A DNA stretch of 64,000 nt, from contig NZ_JAUEQY010000010.1 in NCBI RefSeq assembly GCF_030406325.1, positions 1 to 64,000 on the forward strand, written 5' to 3'. The position numbers and the translations under genes are program-made. The stretch comes from Actinomadura sp. DC4. Lineage in GTDB: Bacteria > Actinomycetota > Actinomycetes > Streptosporangiales > Streptosporangiaceae. Below the pieces are notes generated by a model. That model ran no database searches. It was given only the letters and a program-made list of their open reading frames with translations, and had not been told where the DNA came from. Every line of letters starts with the position of its first letter. Positions within the stretch are counted from its first letter, which is position 1. Shown here in pieces: positions 1 through 8,837 of this stretch.

Positions 1-2
1 AC

Positions 3-113
3 CAGACCATTGACCAGGGCCTCCACTGGTCGATCATCCGCCGCGAACATCAAGCCAGAGCCCGCCGAAGCCACTTCCGCCGACGCCTACGCCTCCAGGT
101 CATCCAGATCTAG
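3..113 (+). pseudogene. C-terminal tail of a possible transposase, cut by the window edge
   Basis: Reading from base 3 there is an open frame of 36 codons ending in TAG. It is rich in basic and aromatic residues (for example WSIIRREHQARARRSH) and resembles the arginine-rich tail of a transposase or integrase. The start lies outside the window. The IS256-type fragment 320 bases downstream supports a mobile-element setting. The fragment is too short to name a family, and it could instead be the end of an unrelated basic protein. Confidence 0.3.
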
Positions 114-431
114 GGATGTAGTACTAGCGGTTGTCCGCCGTCCATCCCCCGCGTGACCAGCCCGGTCTCGTACGCCACGACGATGGCCCTGGGTCGCGTC
201 GTCCAAGGACGGATGACCGGCGTCGGCATGGAGGCGCTCTGGGAACGAGCGGTAGTCCGAGGTGAGGCGGACATGAAGACTCACTTCACGTCTGAAAGCC
301 CTGCCCTTCGGGTTGCGTCCACGGAGGTGGTGTATGAGTTTCCGCTGGTGGCAGGCGTGTCGCCGTGGAGTTGAGGACGGCCACCGCGTAGATCCTTCGA
401 AGTCGTCCAAGACAAGAAGGAGATCAACGCG
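114..431. other. No gene recognised between two mobile-element remnants
   Basis: This 318-base stretch has short open frames on both strands. None has a convincing start signal, codon pattern or recognisable protein. It leads directly into the IS256-type fragment and may include its former 5' flank. I could not identify a terminal inverted repeat. Confidence 0.5.
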
Positions 432-668
432 ATGGCCGTGGACAACAGTGTGGACCCTGCGGGCTGGTTCGCCGAGCAGATCGGGGCGTGTGAGCCGGAT
501 CTGCTTCGGCAGATGGTCAAGACGATGGCCGAGGCGCTGATGAGCGCCGAAGCCGACGCGATCTGCGGTGCCGACTACGGCGAGCGCTCAGGCGAGCGGG
601 TGAACCGGCGGAACGGGTATCGGGAGCGGGATCGGGACACTCGGGCCGGGACGGTGGAGCTGGCGCGC
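432..668 (+). pseudogene. IS256-family transposase, N-terminal fragment
   Basis: The first ~78 residues match the conserved N-terminus of IS256/mutator-type transposases. The segments MVKTMAEALMSAEADAICGA, YGERSGERVNRRNGYRERD and RDTRAGTVELA carry the family's signature. In intact members this region is followed by the IPKLR...Y block and a DDE catalytic domain of some 300 residues. Here similarity stops abruptly near base 668 and the frame continues into unrelated sequence, ending at 761. The element has therefore lost its catalytic domain and is not functional. It marks the left end of the window as an insertion hotspot. Confidence 0.75.
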
Positions 669-724
669 GGAGCCCTACGAGATTCGAATGGGAACCGGAC
701 CCGCCCCTCTGGCGTCCCACCCGT

Positions 725-1522
725 ATGCCTGGTCGAATGTGCCGGTTCCGGCACGCCTTGATGCTCCCGGCAAGCGCGCTGCCGCTGCTCGTGGCCTGTA
801 GAGGCGGGGACGGCGGGGCAGAGAACGTTTCGAATCCGCCTGTCCAGCCCAACGCGTTGGTGCTGAGTGTCCAGGAATGGCAGGAGAATCCCGCGCCGCC
901 CACCGAGGAAGCTGCGTTGCCGGAGGTCTCGTTGTACGGCGACGGACGCATGATCGTGGCGACCGCGCAAAGCGGGGCCCTGCAGACCGCACGCGAGTAC
1001 CGGCTGACGCCGGGGAAACTGCGCGCGGTCTACCGGCAGGCCGCCCGCGCCGGGCTGACCCGAGGATGCGATTTCAGCGGGGACGTGCTCGACGGGGCCG
1101 GGATGGTCATCACAGTGCACACTGGCCGAGGTCCGCAGAAGACCACGGTGAAGGTGCCCTGGGGTCGGCGGTCGGGGACCAGCGGCAAGGTCGTCGGCTT
1201 TCGTCGAAGTCTGGACCCTGCGCACTGGCCGGCGCGGGACTTCTCCGTCCCGCCGCGTCCCTACCAGGTGGACCGGCTCGCGGTGCTGCCGGTCGCGGCC
1301 CTGGAAGGTCCGACACGACCGTGGCCGATCACCGAGGTGAACATCCAAGGGACACGCCTGTGTACGGTGCTCCGTGGCCAGCGGCGACAAGAGGCCGATG
1401 TCCTGGCACGCCGGGTGAGTCCAGCGACACGGTGGACCCGTGGCGGGCAGGCGTTCTGCGTGGTCTTCCGGCCGTTGCTGCCCAACGAGCCAGACTGCTC
1501 CGCGCTCGAACGCACCCCTTAG
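725..1522 (+). CDS. Putative secreted lipoprotein of unknown function
   Basis: The 265-residue product starts with basic residues, then a hydrophobic run ending in LPLLVAC, a plausible lipobox with cysteine 25 as the lipidated residue. A glycine-rich spacer follows (RGGDGGAENVSNPP), then a mostly beta-type body. The product should be exported and anchored to the outer face of the membrane. I recognise no domain. Three in-frame starts (725, 737, 761) would all keep the lipobox; 725 is the most upstream and has no strong ribosome-binding site. The gene stands alone between mobile-element debris and a non-coding stretch, so context gives no function. The coding call rests on the signal peptide and frame length. 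Confidence 0.55.
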   Translation: MPGRMCRFRHALMLPASALPLLVACRGGDGGAENVSNPPVQPNALVLSVQEWQENPAPPTEEAALPEVSLYGDGRMIVATAQSGALQTAREYRLTPGKLRAVYRQAARAGLTRGCDFSGDVLDGAGMVITVHTGRGPQKTTVKVPWGRRSGTSGKVVGFRRSLDPAHWPARDFSVPPRPYQVDRLAVLPVAALEGPTRPWPITEVNIQGTRLCTVLRGQRRQEADVLARRVSPATRWTRGGQAFCVVFRPLLPNEPDCSALERTP

Positions 1523-2040
1523 CCGGATAATGGCCTCGCGGGCTCGCGAGATGAGCACGCCGCTGTCCACTTGGCTTATGAGCTAGTGACCTAACCCCGA
1601 CCAACCAGCTGTCACCACTGCGGAAGAGCTACAACCCAGTGGGGATGGTCCCAATGCCAGGCTGGCGGCGACGATGGCCGAGGTCCCCAGACAGTAGTCC
1701 GGGGCCCAGCGATGAAGCATCATCCCCGTTACGAACGCCCGGGCTGATCAACCAGACCGGGTCGAAAGAGCGTGGACAGCTTGGCAGAAGGCGGATCCCG
1801 GAGAGGCTCGCTCACGTCATCCTGGAGTTCATTCCATGAGGTGTCCCCATGGATTAGCGGCCGGACCGGCCGCCACGGACGCGCATCCGGCGCGCTCGGC
1901 ACCGAGGCCATAAGGACCATCGTTCGCGGTCCACCTCACGACGCTCGCGAAGGATATCCGGGACCTGGCGGGTCGCGACGGCATCGCCGTCGGGCAGGCC
2001 TGGCACGGCGTCCGCAGCCGCAGGCCTGCTGGGGTTCGTC
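1523..2040. other. Non-coding or decayed stretch
   Basis: No credible gene is seen in this ~520-base stretch. One short frame around 1,934-1,990 reads FAVHLTTLAKDIRDLAGRDG, which looks like genuine protein sequence. It has no start and runs into a stop upstream and a different frame downstream. It is probably a relic of a decayed gene. Confidence 0.45.
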
Positions 2041-2487
2041 AGCGGCTTCGCTCGCGTCGCCGACGCTGCGAACGCCTCGTTCGGGCGGGGGGTGTTTCTC
2101 GGCGTTAGCTGGCTGCGGATCGCGGTGCATCCGCAGATGGCCGAGTTCACCAACCTGGTGGACTCCACGCCGGCGCTACGCGCGTACGCCGAACGCATGT
2201 GGACCCGGCACACCGACGGCCTCAGCGCAGCCATCGCCGACGAGACCGGCGTCGACCACGACAACCTCACATGTGTGGTTCTTGCCCGATTCGTACTCGA
2301 GATCCCGGTTCTCGCACGCGGTCGGCAGGACCGCCGAGCCGCCGTCGAGGCAAGCTTCGACATCCTCACACGCGGCTGGGAGTCGCCGAGCAAGCCGTCC
2401 GCGCCCCGTAGCGCTTGGCCGGCCGACGTTCGTGTCAGGTCATTCCGGTCTCTAAGCGATGTTCAGGTGGGTGATGCTGGCGGATGA
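2041..2487 (+). pseudogene. TetR-family regulator, C-terminal half only
   Basis: The frame around 2,092-2,403 encodes a helical segment typical of the ligand-binding C-terminal domain of actinobacterial TetR regulators. It includes MAEFTNLVDSTPALRAYAER, WTRHTDGLSAAIADETG and VLARFVLEIPVLARG, ending in FDILTRGW. No helix-turn-helix domain is found upstream in any frame, so the DNA-binding half is missing. A GTG at 2,092 could start translation but would give a protein without an HTH. The last ~25 codons (to 2,487) look like run-on. I read it as a truncated gene, in keeping with the transposase fragments to its left. Confidence 0.5.
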
Positions 2488-2574
2488 GGGAGCGGCGGCA
2501 TGTGGGTGCTGCGCCGGACGAAGAGCGCGAGACGCTTTCCCACCGCCGCGAGACTAAATGAGACTGGGAAACAT

Positions 2575-2607
2575 GCCGGGTCGGTACCCGTGGGGTGCCG
2601 ACCCGGC
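2575..2607 (-). terminator. Hairpin terminator downstream of tRNA-Ser
   Basis: A near-perfect inverted repeat has arms of about 14 bases (GCCGGGTCGG... paired with ...CCGACCCGGC) and a short loop. It lies 20 bases past the 3' end of the tRNA-Ser gene on the minus strand. A weak T-rich stretch follows on that strand. Confidence 0.6.
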
Positions 2608-2627
2608 GTCTTACCTGCTCAGTGCGG

Positions 2628-2712
2628 CGGAGGATAGGAGATTCGAACTCCTGAGGGGTTGCCCCCAACACGCTTTCCAAGCGTGCGCCCTAGGCCACTA
2701 GGCGAATCCTCC
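2628..2712 (-). tRNA. tRNA-Ser (anticodon GGA)
   Basis: The minus strand folds as an 85-base class II tRNA. The acceptor stem GGAGGAT pairs with ATCCTCC, the anticodon stem-loop CACGC-TTGGAAA-GCGTG gives anticodon GGA, a long variable arm is present, and the T-arm contains GTTCGAAC. The discriminator is G, as usual for serine. The terminal CCA is not fully encoded (CCG follows). A serine tRNA next to the SRP RNA gene and dnaX is a common actinobacterial arrangement. Confidence 0.95.
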
Positions 2713-2722
2713 GCGGAGAAGC

Positions 2723-3037
2723 CTACCGGGTTTGCGGCAAGGGCCGTACATCGATAACCGCGGTGATCGGGAGGGGGCCGTAGATGTGCGGGAACACGCC
2801 GTCGCCGACCGGCTCGTCCCGTACGTCCAGGCCCTCCGGGTCGATGACGAGGAGCACCAGATCGTCAAGGTCGGCGTAGAACGCGCGCTGGACCGTACGG
2901 GCCTGGTCCTCGTCGCGGGAGGCGTGGATGAAGCCGACCTCGGCGAGCGTCAGGCCGCGCGTGGACACCTCGTACGGGCCGCCGGAGGTGCGGGCGGCCT
3001 CCCACTCGGAGCGTTCGGCGATGTGGAAGATCTTCAT
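2723..3037 (-). CDS. DUF952 family protein
   Basis: The 104-residue product begins MKIFHIAERSEWEAA and contains GFIHAS, then the FPHIYGPLP segment characteristic of DUF952 proteins, which are small cytoplasmic proteins of unknown biochemical role. The length fits the family. The frame stays open another 306 bases upstream, but that extension would run through the SRP RNA gene. The ATG at 3,037 has a GGAGG about nine bases upstream, so I use it. The gene lies between tRNA-Ser and the SRP RNA and is transcribed divergently from the SRP RNA. No partner is evident from context. Confidence 0.85.
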   Translation of the reverse strand: MKIFHIAERSEWEAARTSGGPYEVSTRGLTLAEVGFIHASRDEDQARTVQRAFYADLDDLVLLVIDPEGLDVRDEPVGDGVFPHIYGPLPITAVIDVRPLPQTR

Positions 3038-3116
3038 TGACGGGGCCTCCGGAGATCGTTCGAACGGAGAGAAGCGTACGGGCCGAAGACGTCCTCGCGA
3101 TGCCATAGACTCTGTC

Positions 3117-3207
3117 GAGACCCCCTGTGCGGCGTCATCCTGTGAACCTCCCCAGGGCCGGAAGGCAGCAAGGATAAGCGGGCTCTGGCGGGTGCGCGGG
3201 GGGTCCT
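3117..3207 (+). ncRNA. ffs: Signal recognition particle RNA (small bacterial type)
   Basis: The conserved SRP RNA apical domain is present: GTGAACC, then CCAGGGCCGGAAGGCAGCAA, which includes the GGAA-type tetraloop and the asymmetric internal loop that bind the Ffh M domain. The ends pair as GACCCCC with GGGGGGTC to form the long closing stem. The RNA works with Ffh to target nascent membrane and secreted proteins. It lies just upstream of dnaX on the same strand, as in other actinobacteria. A TAGACT at 3,106-3,111 could be the -10 element. End positions are approximate by a few bases. Confidence 0.9.
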
Positions 3208-3233
3208 CTGCTTCTAATGAGGACGGACCCCCG

Positions 3234-5714
3234 ATGAGTCTGGCTCTGTACAGAAAGTATCGGCCAGCGACGTTCGCCGAGCTCAAGGGGCAGGAGCACG
3301 TCGCCGAGCCGTTGCAGCAGGCGCTGCGCAACGGGCGCATCAACCACGCTTACCTGTTCAGCGGGCCGCGGGGATGCGGAAAGACCTCCAGTGCCCGGAT
3401 CCTGGCGCGCTCCCTCAACTGTGAGAACGGGCCGACGCCGGAGCCGTGCGGCAAGTGCGACTCGTGCGTCGCCCTCGGGCCGACGGGCTCGGGGCACATC
3501 GACGTCATCGAGATCGACGCGGCCTCCCACGGCGGCGTGGACGACGCCCGCGACCTGCGCGAACGCGCCTTCTTCGCCCCGGTCGCCGCGCGCTTCAAGA
3601 TCTACATCATCGACGAGGCGCACATGGTGACCCGCGAGGGTTTCAACGCGTTGCTGAAGCTCGTCGAGGAGCCGCCGTCGCACCTGAAGTTCATCTTCGC
3701 GACGACCGAGCCGGAAAAGGTCATCGGGACGATCCGGTCCCGTACGCACCACTATCCGTTCCGCCTCATCCCCCCGGGCACGCTGCGCGAGCTGCTCGAG
3801 GACATCCTGCAAAAAGAGGACGTGCCGTACGAGCCGGCGGCGATCCCCCTGGTCGTACGGGCCGGGGCCGGGTCGGCGCGTGACTCCGAGTCGATCCTCG
3901 ACCAGCTTCTCGCGGGCTCCGGGGAAGACGGCATCACGTACGCGCGCGCGGTCTCGCTGTTGGGATACACCGACGCGACGCTGCTGGACGAGGTGGTGGA
4001 CGCGGTCGCCGCCCATGACGGCGGCGCGGTGTTCGCCTCGATCGACCGGGTGATGGAGGGCGGCCAGGACCCACGGAGGTTCGCCGCCGACCTGCTCGAA
4101 CGCTTCCGCGACCTGGTGATCCTGTCCAACGTGCCCGACGCGGGCGCGAACGGGCTGCTCGACGTGCCCTCGGACGAACTCGAACGCATGCAGGCGCAGG
4201 CCTCACGCCTCGGCCCGGCCGAGCTGACCCGCGCCGCGGACCTGCTGCACACCGGCCTGACCGAGATGCGCGGCGCGACCGCGCCGAGACTGCTGCTCGA
4301 ACTCATCTGCGCCAGGATCCTGCTGCCCGGGGCGTACGACGACGAGTCGTCCCTGCTGGCTCGGCTGGATCGCCTCGAACGCCGCTTCGCCATCGGCGAC
4401 GGCGCTCCTGCGAGCGAGATGCCGCCGATCCGCCGCCCCCAGCAGGCGGCCAACAACAGCCCCGCCCAGACGCCCCGCGCCGACCAGCAACGCGACGAGA
4501 ACCAGCCCCCGCCGGTGAGTCGTGAGTCCGGACCCCCTCCCGCCCGGGGGGGCGACCCCACTTCCATTGTCCAGCCTGGGCAAAGGCGGGGGGAAGACGA
4601 GCGGGCGGTTGTGGATAACTCTGCGGCCGGGTCGGGTACGGGTGGTTCGTCGGGGGGCGGTGCGGGTTCGCGCGGCTCAGGTTCTCGGGGCGGCGGCTCG
4701 CGTGGGTCCGGTTCTCAGGGTGCCGGCTCTCGCGGCTCGGCCACGGGGGGCGGTTCAGCGGGACCCGGTTACGGGCCGACCGACCCCGACGAGTACGGGT
4801 CCAGCGAGTACGGCCCTGGTGGGAACGGCGCCGGCGGCAACGGGCCCGGCGGAAGCGGCGCGGAAGACCGGGCGCGGTCGAACCCGGCCGCGGCATCGCG
4901 TACGTCCGGCGGTCAGCCGCCGGCCGACGACATCGGCTGGCCGACCGCCCTCGCGCCAGGCGGGCGAACCCAGCCCCAGCGCCCGAACGGCGCCCGCTCC
5001 AGCGACGCCCGCTCCAACGACGGCCGTCCCAACGACGGCCGTCCCAACGACGGCCGTCCCAACGACGGCCGTCCCAACGACACACGCTCCAACGACGCGC
5101 ACTCCGGCGACGAGCGAAGTGAAGCCTCCGCAGGCACCGCGAAATCCGGATCGGTCGACGTCAGCGCCATCCGCGGCATGTGGGTCGACATTCTCGAAGC
5201 CGTCAAGCAGCGCAGCAAGGTCGCCTGGATCGTCCTCATGGAGGGCGTCGACGTCGCCTCCCTCGAAGGCAACGTTCTCACCCTGGCCTTCGCCAACGAG
5301 GGGAAGCGCCGCGGGTTCACCACCGGCGGCAAAGAGGTCGTGCTCAGAGAGGCGCTGAAAGAGATCCTCGGCGTCGACTGGCGTATCGACGCCGTCCTCG
5401 ACAACGGCCAGGGCGGCCGGCCGAGCAGCCCCCCGCCGCCGCCCCCCGAGCCGGGCGGCTGGGGCAACACCGCCGCCCCGCCCCGCCCTCGCGAGACCCG
5501 CGAGACCAGCAACAACACCCGTGAGACGTCCGAGCAGTCCAGGCCCCCTCAGGCATCGGGCATCGTCCCGCCGCCTCCCGAGCCCATGGACGAGGCGGAC
5601 GAGGTCGACCCCGAGGGCGACGCGGACGCCGGTAACGAGGCCGCGCTCACCGGCATGGCGCTGATCGAGCAGGTCCTCGGAGGAAAGGTCATTCAGGAGA
5701 TCGACAACGCTTGA
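3234..5714 (+). CDS. dnaX: DNA polymerase III subunits gamma/tau
   Basis: The 826-residue clamp-loader ATPase starts MSLALYRKYRPATF. Walker A is GPRGCGKTSS at residues 44-53, the zinc-binding cysteines are at 63, 72, 75 and 78, and the Walker B-type IIDEAH lies near 130. The conserved AAA+ and lid domains run to about residue 400. A ~240-residue low-complexity linker follows, rich in Gly, Ser, Arg, Asn and Pro, then a tau-like domain near 640-730 and an acidic tail. The protein loads the beta clamp onto DNA and links the polymerase to the helicase. The ATG at 3,234 follows the SRP RNA by 27 bases. I see no A-rich slippery heptamer, so the short gamma form is probably not made by E. coli-type frameshifting. 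Length is on the long side because of the linker and its tandem repeats. Confidence 0.97.
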   Translation: MSLALYRKYRPATFAELKGQEHVAEPLQQALRNGRINHAYLFSGPRGCGKTSSARILARSLNCENGPTPEPCGKCDSCVALGPTGSGHIDVIEIDAASHGGVDDARDLRERAFFAPVAARFKIYIIDEAHMVTREGFNALLKLVEEPPSHLKFIFATTEPEKVIGTIRSRTHHYPFRLIPPGTLRELLEDILQKEDVPYEPAAIPLVVRAGAGSARDSESILDQLLAGSGEDGITYARAVSLLGYTDATLLDEVVDAVAAHDGGAVFASIDRVMEGGQDPRRFAADLLERFRDLVILSNVPDAGANGLLDVPSDELERMQAQASRLGPAELTRAADLLHTGLTEMRGATAPRLLLELICARILLPGAYDDESSLLARLDRLERRFAIGDGAPASEMPPIRRPQQAANNSPAQTPRADQQRDENQPPPVSRESGPPPARGGDPTSIVQPGQRRGEDERAVVDNSAAGSGTGGSSGGGAGSRGSGSRGGGSRGSGSQGAGSRGSATGGGSAGPGYGPTDPDEYGSSEYGPGGNGAGGNGPGGSGAEDRARSNPAAASRTSGGQPPADDIGWPTALAPGGRTQPQRPNGARSSDARSNDGRPNDGRPNDGRPNDGRPNDTRSNDAHSGDERSEASAGTAKSGSVDVSAIRGMWVDILEAVKQRSKVAWIVLMEGVDVASLEGNVLTLAFANEGKRRGFTTGGKEVVLREALKEILGVDWRIDAVLDNGQGGRPSSPPPPPPEPGGWGNTAAPPRPRETRETSNNTRETSEQSRPPQASGIVPPPPEPMDEADEVDPEGDADAGNEAALTGMALIEQVLGGKVIQEIDNA
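4986..5105 (+). repeat. 15-bp tandem repeat inside dnaX
   Basis: Eight consecutive 15-base units encode the pentapeptide NDGRP and variants (NGARS, SDARS, NDTRS, NDAHS). Four central units at 5,016-5,075 are identical (AACGACGGCCGTCCC). The two units before and two after are diverged. The reading frame is kept because the unit is a multiple of three. This lies in the disordered linker of DnaX and probably varies in copy number between strains. Confidence 0.9.
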
Positions 5715-5897
5715 CCTGCGAGTTAAGCCCGCTTGCCGGGTCCGTAGGCCACTCTGATCCAGGGCACGGCACCCCGATCAAGACGACTGCCCGGGCGCGG
5801 TGAGATGCCGGGAATTTCGATCACGGGTGGGCGCGTACCGCAACGTGACCGAACCCCGTAGTCTCGTGCCATCGGACGATCGAACAAGGAGAACGCC

Positions 5898-6266
5898 GTG
5901 GAACCCGGAGGCGAGCCGAATATCCAGCAGATGCTGCAGCAGGCGCAGCGGATGCAGGAGCAGCTCATGAATTTGCAGCGCGAGCTCGCGGAGACCGAGG
6001 TCGATGGGTCTTCCGGCGGCGGGCTGGTGACCGCGACTGTGAACGGTCAGAGTGAGCTGGTCAAGCTCGTGATCGACCCGGCGGCGATCGACGCGGCCGA
6101 CCCGCAGGAGACCGCCGAGACCATCGCGGATCTCGTCCTCGCGGCGATTCACGCCGCCGGCGAGGAGGCGCAGCGGTTGCAGGAGACCAAGATGGGGCCG
6201 CTGACCGAGGGCCTGAGCGGCCTGGGCGGCGGTCTGCCCGGAGGCCTCGGCCTGCCCGAGCTCTGA
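5898..6266 (+). CDS. ybaB: YbaB/EbfC family nucleoid-associated protein
   Basis: The 122-residue protein begins (GTG) [20 protein letters not shown]. The coiled [20 protein letters not shown] helix is followed by the beta core ([20 protein letters not shown]), the diagnostic pattern of the YbaB dimer that binds DNA as a tweezer-like particle. The C-terminus is glycine-rich. The GTG has an AAGGAG upstream. Position between dnaX and recR is the conserved order in bacteria. It probably helps organise the nucleoid and is co-transcribed with recR, 40 bases downstream. Confidence 0.93.
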   Translation: MEPGGEPNIQQMLQQAQRMQEQLMNLQRELAETEVDGSSGGGLVTATVNGQSELVKLVIDPAAIDAADPQETAETIADLVLAAIHAAGEEAQRLQETKMGPLTEGLSGLGGGLPGGLGLPEL

Positions 6267-6306
6267 CCGACAGCGAAACCGAAACGACGAGAAGAAGGGA
6301 GGCACC

Positions 6307-6906
6307 GTGTACGAAGGGGTCGTTCAGAACCTCATCGATGAGCTGGGCCGGCTGCCTGGCGTCGGGCCCAAGAGCGCACAGCGGATCGCCTTCCATCTGC
6401 TCGCCGCGGATCCCGCCGACGTCACCAGGCTGACCGAGGCGTTGCGGGAAGTAAAAGACAAGGTCAGATTCTGTAAGGTCTGCGGTAATGTGGCCGAAGC
6501 AGAAGAATGCCGGATCTGCCGGGACGCCCGTCGCGACATGAACGTGATCTGTGTCGTCGAAGAGCCGAAGGACGTCGTCGCCATCGAGAAGACGCGCGAG
6601 TTCCGCGGCCGCTACCACGTGCTCGGCGGCGCGATCAGCCCGATCGAGGGGGTCGGCCCCGATGACCTGCGCATCCGTGAGCTCATGACGCGTCTCGCCG
6701 ACGGCGAGGTGACCGAGCTCATCCTCGCCACCGACCCGAACCTCGAAGGCGAGGCGACCGCGACCTATCTTGCCCGGCTCGTGAAACCGATGGGCCTCAC
6801 CGTCACACGGCTGGCCAGCGGCCTGCCGGTGGGAGGCGATCTGGAATACGCCGACGAGGTCACACTCGGTCGCGCGTTCGAAGGACGGAGGCTGCTCGAT
6901 GTCTGA
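6307..6906 (+). CDS. recR: Recombination protein RecR
   Basis: The 199-residue product shows the full RecR layout: an N-terminal helix-hairpin-helix ([20 protein letters not shown]), a C4 zinc finger (FCKVC...CRICRD) near residues 57-72, a Toprim domain with [12 protein letters not shown], and a C-terminal Walker-like part. RecR acts with RecF and RecO to load RecA at gapped DNA. The start is GTG with a GGGAGG upstream. The stop overlaps the next gene by eight bases, indicating translational coupling. Confidence 0.97.
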   Translation: MYEGVVQNLIDELGRLPGVGPKSAQRIAFHLLAADPADVTRLTEALREVKDKVRFCKVCGNVAEAEECRICRDARRDMNVICVVEEPKDVVAIEKTREFRGRYHVLGGAISPIEGVGPDDLRIRELMTRLADGEVTELILATDPNLEGEATATYLARLVKPMGLTVTRLASGLPVGGDLEYADEVTLGRAFEGRRLLDV

Positions 6907-7432
6907 GAACAGCTGGACCACGCTCGCCGATCGAGTGGCGAAGCACGTTGAGAACTACCTGACGGTGCTGGAGGCGGTCGCCAAGGGCGACGCCGGCGAG
7001 CACGCGGTGCCCTACCTCCTGCTGGAGGTCTCACAGATCGCGATGGCCGGCGCGCAGCTCGGCGCCAGCACCGACGTGATCCTGCCCGACAACTGGGAGC
7101 CCGACGTCGGCGAGGACCCCGACCTGGACGCCGTACGGCAGGGGCTGGCCGAACGCCTCACCGAGGTCGACGACTACACCGAGATGTTCGACCCGTACAA
7201 GGACGACGAGACGACCGCCTACCGGCTCTCGGACGACCTCGTCGACGTGGCGAGCGACCTGGTGCACGGCCGCCGGCACTACGAGGCCGACCGCAAGCTC
7301 GAGGCGCTCTGGTGGTGGCAGTACTCCTACTTCAACCACTGGGGCAACCACGCGGGCGCGGCGCTCCGTGCGCTTTACGCCGTTTCCGCGAGCGCGCGCC
7401 TGGACGTGATGGAGGAACAGGTCGCCGGTTGA
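6899..7432 (+). CDS. DUF5063 domain protein
   Basis: The 177-residue, acidic, mostly helical protein starts [20 protein letters not shown]. It carries the [22 protein letters not shown] block typical of DUF5063, a family commonly found directly after recR in actinobacteria. There is no signal peptide or membrane segment, so it is probably cytoplasmic. Its ATG lies inside the end of recR (eight-base overlap), so the two are co-expressed. The biochemical function is unknown; the constant position next to recR hints at a link to DNA metabolism, but that is inference only. Confidence 0.85.
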   Translation: MSENSWTTLADRVAKHVENYLTVLEAVAKGDAGEHAVPYLLLEVSQIAMAGAQLGASTDVILPDNWEPDVGEDPDLDAVRQGLAERLTEVDDYTEMFDPYKDDETTAYRLSDDLVDVASDLVHGRRHYEADRKLEALWWWQYSYFNHWGNHAGAALRALYAVSASARLDVMEEQVAG

Positions 7433-7568
7433 CGGAAGCTTTCCGGTGGGTTGCAGCGAAAGCCGCAAATCTCGCATAGCGGGATAACGTCTCGCAGCTT
7501 GGGCCGTTGACCTCGGTAGACTCGGGCGCGTCAAGCCTTCCAACGCCTGATCCGAGGAGTGCACACGC

Positions 7569-8837
7569 GTGGCCCTTGTCGTGCAGAAGTACGGTGGCTC
7601 CTCCGTCGCGGACGCTGAAAGCATCAAGCGCGTCGCCCAGCGCATCGCAGCCACGAAACGGGACGGAAACGACGTCGCCGTGGTGGTGTCCGCGATGGGG
7701 GACACGACGGATGAGCTGATCGATCTGGCCAACCAGGTCAGCCCCCTGCCACCGGCACGTGAACTCGACATGCTGCTCACCTCGGGTGAGCGCATCTCGA
7801 TGGCGTTGCTCGCGATGGCGATCGCGAACCTCGGCCACGAAGCGCGGTCCTTCACCGGCTCCCAGGCCGGCGTGATCACCGATGGCAGCCACGGCAAGGC
7901 GCGCATCATCGACGTCACGCCCGGCCGCATCCGCGGCGCCCTCGACGAGGGCCTGATCGCGATCGTGGCCGGCTTCCAGGGTGTGTCCCAGGACACGAAG
8001 GACGTCACGACGCTCGGCCGCGGCGGTTCCGACACCACGGCGGTGGCGCTCGCCGCCGCGCTCGGCGCCGACGTCTGTGAGATCTACACCGACGTCGACG
8101 GCATCTTCACCGCCGACCCCCGGATCGTCCCGGTCGCGCGGCGCATCCCCGACATCTCCTACGAGGAGATGATGGAGATGGCCGCCTGCGGCGCGAAGAT
8201 CCTGCACCTGCGCTGTGTGGAGTACGCCCGGCGGTACGGCATGCCCATTCACGTGCGGAGCTCGTTCAGCCACAAGACCGGCACGTGGGTCAAGGACAGC
8301 ATCGAGGGAAACACGATGGAACAAGCGATCATCTCCGGCGTCGCCCACGACCGGAGCGAAGCGAAGATCACCGTAGTCGGCGTGCCCGACAAGGTCGGCG
8401 AGGCCGCGACGATCTTCTCCACGCTCGCCGAGGCCGAGATCAACATCGACATGATCGTGCAGAACGTCTCGGCCGCGCGTACGAGCCGTACGGACATCTC
8501 CTTCACGCTCCCGCGTACGGACGGACAGACGGCGATGGCGTCCCTCAACAAGATCAAGGAGCGCATCGGGTTCGACTCGCTGCGCTATGACGACCAGATC
8601 GGCAAGGTCTCGCTGATCGGCGCGGGCATGCGGTCCCACCCCGGTGTGACCGCGAAGTTCTTCGGCTCCATCGCCGACGCGGGCGTCAACATCGAGATGA
8701 TCTCCACCTCCGAGATCCGGATCTCCGTGGTGGTCGACCAGGACGACGTCGACGCCGCCGTCACCGCCGCCCACCGCGCCTTCGACCTCGACTCCGACCA
8801 GGTCGAGGCAGTCGTTTACGGAGGAAGCGGCCGATGA
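7569..8837 (+). CDS. lysC: Aspartate kinase
   Basis: The 422-residue enzyme phosphorylates aspartate, the first step toward lysine, threonine, methionine and diaminopimelate. The amino-acid kinase domain starts [18 protein letters not shown] and includes [14 protein letters not shown] and [18 protein letters not shown]. Two ACT domains follow from about residue 265 ([19 protein letters not shown] and [20 protein letters not shown]), where allosteric inhibitors bind. The start is GTG with GAGGAG 12 bases upstream. It overlaps asd by four bases (ATGA). The layout and size match the actinobacterial alpha/beta aspartate kinase in which a second product comes from an internal start. Confidence 0.97.
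   Translation: MALVVQKYGGSSVADAESIKRVAQRIAATKRDGNDVAVVVSAMGDTTDELIDLANQVSPLPPARELDMLLTSGERISMALLAMAIANLGHEARSFTGSQAGVITDGSHGKARIIDVTPGRIRGALDEGLIAIVAGFQGVSQDTKDVTTLGRGGSDTTAVALAAALGADVCEIYTDVDGIFTADPRIVPVARRIPDISYEEMMEMAACGAKILHLRCVEYARRYGMPIHVRSSFSHKTGTWVKDSIEGNTMEQAIISGVAHDRSEAKITVVGVPDKVGEAATIFSTLAEAEINIDMIVQNVSAARTSRTDISFTLPRTDGQTAMASLNKIKERIGFDSLRYDDQIGKVSLIGAGMRSHPGVTAKFFGSIADAGVNIEMISTSEIRISVVVDQDDVDAAVTAAHRAFDLDSDQVEAVVYGGSGR
8316..8837 (+). CDS. Possible internal start giving the aspartate kinase beta subunit
   Basis: An in-frame ATG at 8,316 is preceded by GAGGGA with a four-to-five-base gap and would yield 173 residues starting [18 protein letters not shown], that is, only the two ACT domains. 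In Corynebacterium and other Gram-positive bacteria the beta subunit of this enzyme is made from such an internal site at the same point of the protein. The signal is visible here, but its use is inferred. Confidence 0.45.
   Translation: MEQAIISGVAHDRSEAKITVVGVPDKVGEAATIFSTLAEAEINIDMIVQNVSAARTSRTDISFTLPRTDGQTAMASLNKIKERIGFDSLRYDDQIGKVSLIGAGMRSHPGVTAKFFGSIADAGVNIEMISTSEIRISVVVDQDDVDAAVTAAHRAFDLDSDQVEAVVYGGSGR

Noticed and set aside
680-710. TTCGAAT-containing sequence resembling a tRNA T-loop
   Set aside because: No acceptor, D-arm or anticodon stem can be formed around it.
3038-3343. Upstream extension of the DUF952 frame
   Set aside because: It would read through the SRP RNA gene, and the internal ATG has a good ribosome-binding site.
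3800-3815. CTGCAAAAAGAG as a dnaX programmed frameshift site
   Set aside because: The A-run is short, out of the needed phase and far upstream of the place where gamma would end; no stimulatory hairpin is evident.
4986-5105. Regular repeats that could suggest a CRISPR array
   Set aside because: Units are contiguous 15-mers without spacers and keep the dnaX reading frame.
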